A stretch of 64,000 nucleotides of DNA. Source: Mesorhizobium koreense. Its GTDB lineage: Bacteria; Pseudomonadota; Alphaproteobacteria; Rhizobiales; Rhizobiaceae. How positions within the stretch are numbered: the first letter of the stretch is position 1; each line of letters begins with the position of its first letter. A program made the position numbers and the translations under genes. Positions 62,065-64,000 of the stretch are shown here, one piece after another. Below the pieces are notes generated by a model, which saw only the letters and a list, made by a program, of their open reading frames with translations, was not told where the DNA came from and did no database searches. The stretch spans positions 4,111,001 to 4,175,000 of the forward strand of contig NZ_CP134228.1 of NCBI RefSeq assembly GCF_031656215.1, in the 5' to 3' direction.

Positions 62065-63744
62065 TCACTCTTTAGTCAATACACTTTCTGACAATAGCCT
62101 TTCCTGCAGCTCCCAATCCCCTGGAAGCGGACAATTGTTGAGGACCAACTGCCGATCAAGATGGTCCGGAATTTTTCCCGCACGTATTCGATTCTCGATA
62201 GTTGGGCTCAAAAACGCTAGTGTAATTCGTCTGCTTATCGTCGAAGGCGACACTCTCTCAGTAACGGCAATCTCGGCGAGGCTCCGGAACGTTTCGTTGC
62301 AAAGGCCGGCATACCAATTTTTTGCTCGAGCAACCTCTTCGAGAATATCATCGGCGCGCTGCCTCCTTGAGCGTCTGCCGGGCACAATCGCGCATAGTTG
62401 CTTGCCCTTTCTCCGAAAAACAGTGGGATGTTGGATTGTCACAATATCATTTTTATTCTGGTTCTCACGGCGGCTTGATGCGCCGAGCAGCGCGGCTCGA
62501 AGTTTAGCCTTGGAGATTGCGATCGTTGTGAATTGATCTCCGATCGTCACCTTTGAGATCGCATCTGCCATGTTCTGGCTACCTTCCGAGGCAGCACAAT
62601 TGTTCTGAAGAGCCTTCTCGCGGCGGGCCTCTGTAGCGTATTTCAACCGGTCGCTGGCGGACGTCAAAATATTGGCAAAGAGCCATGTGTGATCGGCAAT
62701 TCTTGCCGCGACAGCCTCGGACACTTCTCGATCTAACTTATCACAGGGGATTCGTACGCGTTCGCCGACCGGCAGCCGTTGTGATGCTGCGGTCGCGTAA
62801 TAGCGATATTGTTTTCCCTTCTTGAACGTCGATGAGCGTGTAATCCGTCGTCCCTTAGCATCGAAAATTTTCCCCAGGAGAACTGCAGGCGAAGAACTTC
62901 GGCCCGGGCCGTGCCTGCGCCGCCCAGCTTCAAGGGCTCTCGACGCCGCCAGCCACAGATCTGTTGGGACGATTGCATCATGAATTCCGGCGACAACGCC
63001 GTCACCACAGCGAATCTTCCCTCTGTAGAGAACATTGCGAAGAATGGCATAGAGAGCACCGCGCGAAAAAGGTTTGCCGCCTCCCCTTCCCCCTTTCCCA
63101 TAAGGGCGGATTTTGGAGCGAATTCCATCATGCTGAAGCTCGAGCCTTAGATCATCAACCGATCGAAGATCTACATATCGGCGGTATATATGGCGTACGT
63201 GTTCGGCTTCCTGTTCATTGACGAGAAGTGAGCCCTCCTTGGCATCGTAACCAAGCGGTGGATGGCCGCCCGTCCAAAGCCCTCGCCGCCTTGAAGCCAG
63301 GATCTTCTCCCGTATTCGTTCCGATGCGATTTCGCGCTCAAACTGCGCAAACGAGAGCAAAATATTCAAACTGAGCCGACCAACTGAATCAGCCGTGTTG
63401 AGATGCTGAGTTACGGCCACGAATGAGACATTGTGCCGATCAAGCATCTCGGCAAGCTTGGCGAAATCCATCAGCGATCGGGTAAGGCGATCGATTTTAT
63501 GGATCAGCACGACATCGATGTGCCCGCGTTCGATCTCGCGGATCAGTCGCTTGAGGGCCGGACGCTCGAGATTGCCACCTGTGAAGCCCCCATCATCAAA
63601 TTGCTCCTCGACGGGAGCCCACTCCTCGTGGCTCTGGCTCTTAATGTAAGCAAGACAGGCGTCTCGCTGAGCATCGAGCGAGTTGTATTTGAGGTCCAAT
63701 CCTTCATCAGTCGATTTGCGCGTATAGATTGCGCAACGCTTCAT
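62065..63744 (-). CDS. Large serine recombinase
   Basis: 559 residues from the ATG at 63744, which overlaps the DUF2924 stop (ATGA) and directly starts MKRCAIYTRKSTDEGL. The nucleophilic Ser is in YTRKS (about residue 10). The resolvase domain continues with HIDVVLIHKIDRLTRSLMDF and SFAQFEREIASERIREKI, followed by the recombinase domain (GGHPPLGYDAKEG near 180), a basic region and a C-terminal helix-turn-helix-like segment. It looks intact. Recombinases of this type move or excise integrative elements or phages. Partner att sites are not seen in the window. Confidence 0.9.
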   Translation of the reverse strand: MKRCAIYTRKSTDEGLDLKYNSLDAQRDACLAYIKSQSHEEWAPVEEQFDDGGFTGGNLERPALKRLIREIERGHIDVVLIHKIDRLTRSLMDFAKLAEMLDRHNVSFVAVTQHLNTADSVGRLSLNILLSFAQFEREIASERIREKILASRRRGLWTGGHPPLGYDAKEGSLLVNEQEAEHVRHIYRRYVDLRSVDDLRLELQHDGIRSKIRPYGKGGRGGGKPFSRGALYAILRNVLYRGKIRCGDGVVAGIHDAIVPTDLWLAASRALEAGRRRHGPGRSSSPAVLLGKIFDAKGRRITRSSTFKKGKQYRYYATAASQRLPVGERVRIPCDKLDREVSEAVAARIADHTWLFANILTSASDRLKYATEARREKALQNNCAASEGSQNMADAISKVTIGDQFTTIAISKAKLRAALLGASSRRENQNKNDIVTIQHPTVFRRKGKQLCAIVPGRRSRRQRADDILEEVARAKNWYAGLCNETFRSLAEIAVTERVSPSTISRRITLAFLSPTIENRIRAGKIPDHLDRQLVLNNCPLPGDWELQERLLSESVLTKE

Positions 63745-63980
63745 CGACGATGCCCCTCGATCTGATCCGCTAGACCAAAAAACCTCGGTCCAGGACGCTT
63801 GCAACCCGTGATAAAGCTGGCCACGGCGGTGAGACTGGAGAATTTCTTGCCGTTATAGACATACTGGTCCTCTGTCGTTCGGCGCACTTCGTGGACCGTG
63901 CCTTGCCATTCCTTCAACAGCAAGCTGCCAGGCGGAGGACCGACGGTTATCGATTTTATGAGGGCCGGCTTAGCGCTCAC
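63741..63980 (-). CDS. DUF2924 family protein, C-terminal part (may run off the right edge)
   Basis: At least 79 residues, with GSLLLKEWQGTVHEVRRT, YVYNGKKFSSLTAVASFITG and GPRFFGL, which match the C-terminal core of DUF2924. Family members are usually about 150 residues, and the reading frame stays open to the window edge, so the true start is probably outside. It overlaps the recombinase start by four bases. DUF2924 genes commonly precede serine recombinases in alphaproteobacteria; the function is unknown to me. Confidence 0.8.
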   Translation of the reverse strand: MSAKPALIKSITVGPPPGSLLLKEWQGTVHEVRRTTEDQYVYNGKKFSSLTAVASFITGCKRPGPRFFGLADQIEGHRR

Positions 63981-64000
63981 ATGGATATTTTTGTGCCGCA

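Overview
The window looks like a chromosomal segment of an alphaproteobacterium of the order Hyphomicrobiales (Rhizobiales), most likely near Mesorhizobium/Phyllobacteriaceae. The evidence is high GC content, the gene order glgP-glgB-glgC-glgA-pgm-glgX, an frcBCA-type fructose transporter beside a ROK repressor and PfkB kinase, a fused CysNC (NodQ-like) sulfate-activation enzyme, and short intergenic dyads of a kind common in this order. The genus is inferred; no ribosomal gene is present.

Layout. (1) 1-9.3 kb: a compact minus-strand glycogen operon, with glgX cut by the left edge. (2) 9.35-9.51 kb: a 43-bp perfect inverted repeat. (3) 9.6-15.1 kb: fructose-type ABC uptake genes (frcB, frcC, frcA, minus strand) diverging from frcR-frcK (plus strand) across a palindromic operator candidate. 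(4) 15.2-33.7 kb: sugar-nucleotide and polysaccharide genes: TviB/WbpO-type dehydrogenase, UDP-glucuronate 4-epimerase, PLP sugar aminotransferase, the PAPS module cysD-cysNC-cysQ, an SDR epimerase, an O-antigen ligase/polymerase-like membrane protein, a membrane-bound CapD/WbpM-type dehydratase, an IlvD/Edd sugar-acid dehydratase, galE, phosphomannomutase and manC. (5) 33.8-35.3 kb: a scar zone with an IS3 orfA remnant, tRNA-Gln(UUG), a frameshifted serine-recombinase remnant and an IS481 5' remnant. (6) 35.3-61.3 kb: a minus-strand surface-polysaccharide locus. In transcription order it holds the dTDP-L-rhamnose genes, an IS481 3' remnant, a truncated phosphomannomutase, manC, gmd, rmd, a C-methyltransferase, a sulfotransferase, the Wzm/Wzt exporter, an FkbM-coiled-coil-glycosyltransferase fusion, a DUF6165 protein, a 1749-residue multidomain glycosyltransferase, an internally deleted IS3 element and three more glycosyltransferases. 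(7) 61.5-64 kb: a DUF2924 / large serine recombinase / unknown-protein unit running off the right edge.

How the parts fit. Glucose-1-phosphate and mannose-1-phosphate link glycogen metabolism to UDP-, dTDP- and GDP-sugar synthesis. GDP-rhamnose (gmd, rmd) and dTDP-L-rhamnose (rfbBDCA) are the likely precursors of a rhamnose-rich polymer assembled in the cytoplasm by the glycosyltransferases and exported by Wzm/Wzt. CysD-CysNC can supply PAPS, CysQ can remove PAP, and the sulfotransferase next to wzm could sulfate the polymer.

The most interesting ideas are the FkbM methyltransferase-coiled-coil-glycosyltransferase protein beside a short Wzt, which could be a chain-length ruler, and the possible sulfated, methylated rhamnan. 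The tRNA-Gln/recombinase/IS scars at 34 kb and the recombinase unit at 62-64 kb suggest that the polysaccharide locus is a mosaic island. These functional links are inference from sequence motifs and gene neighbourhood.
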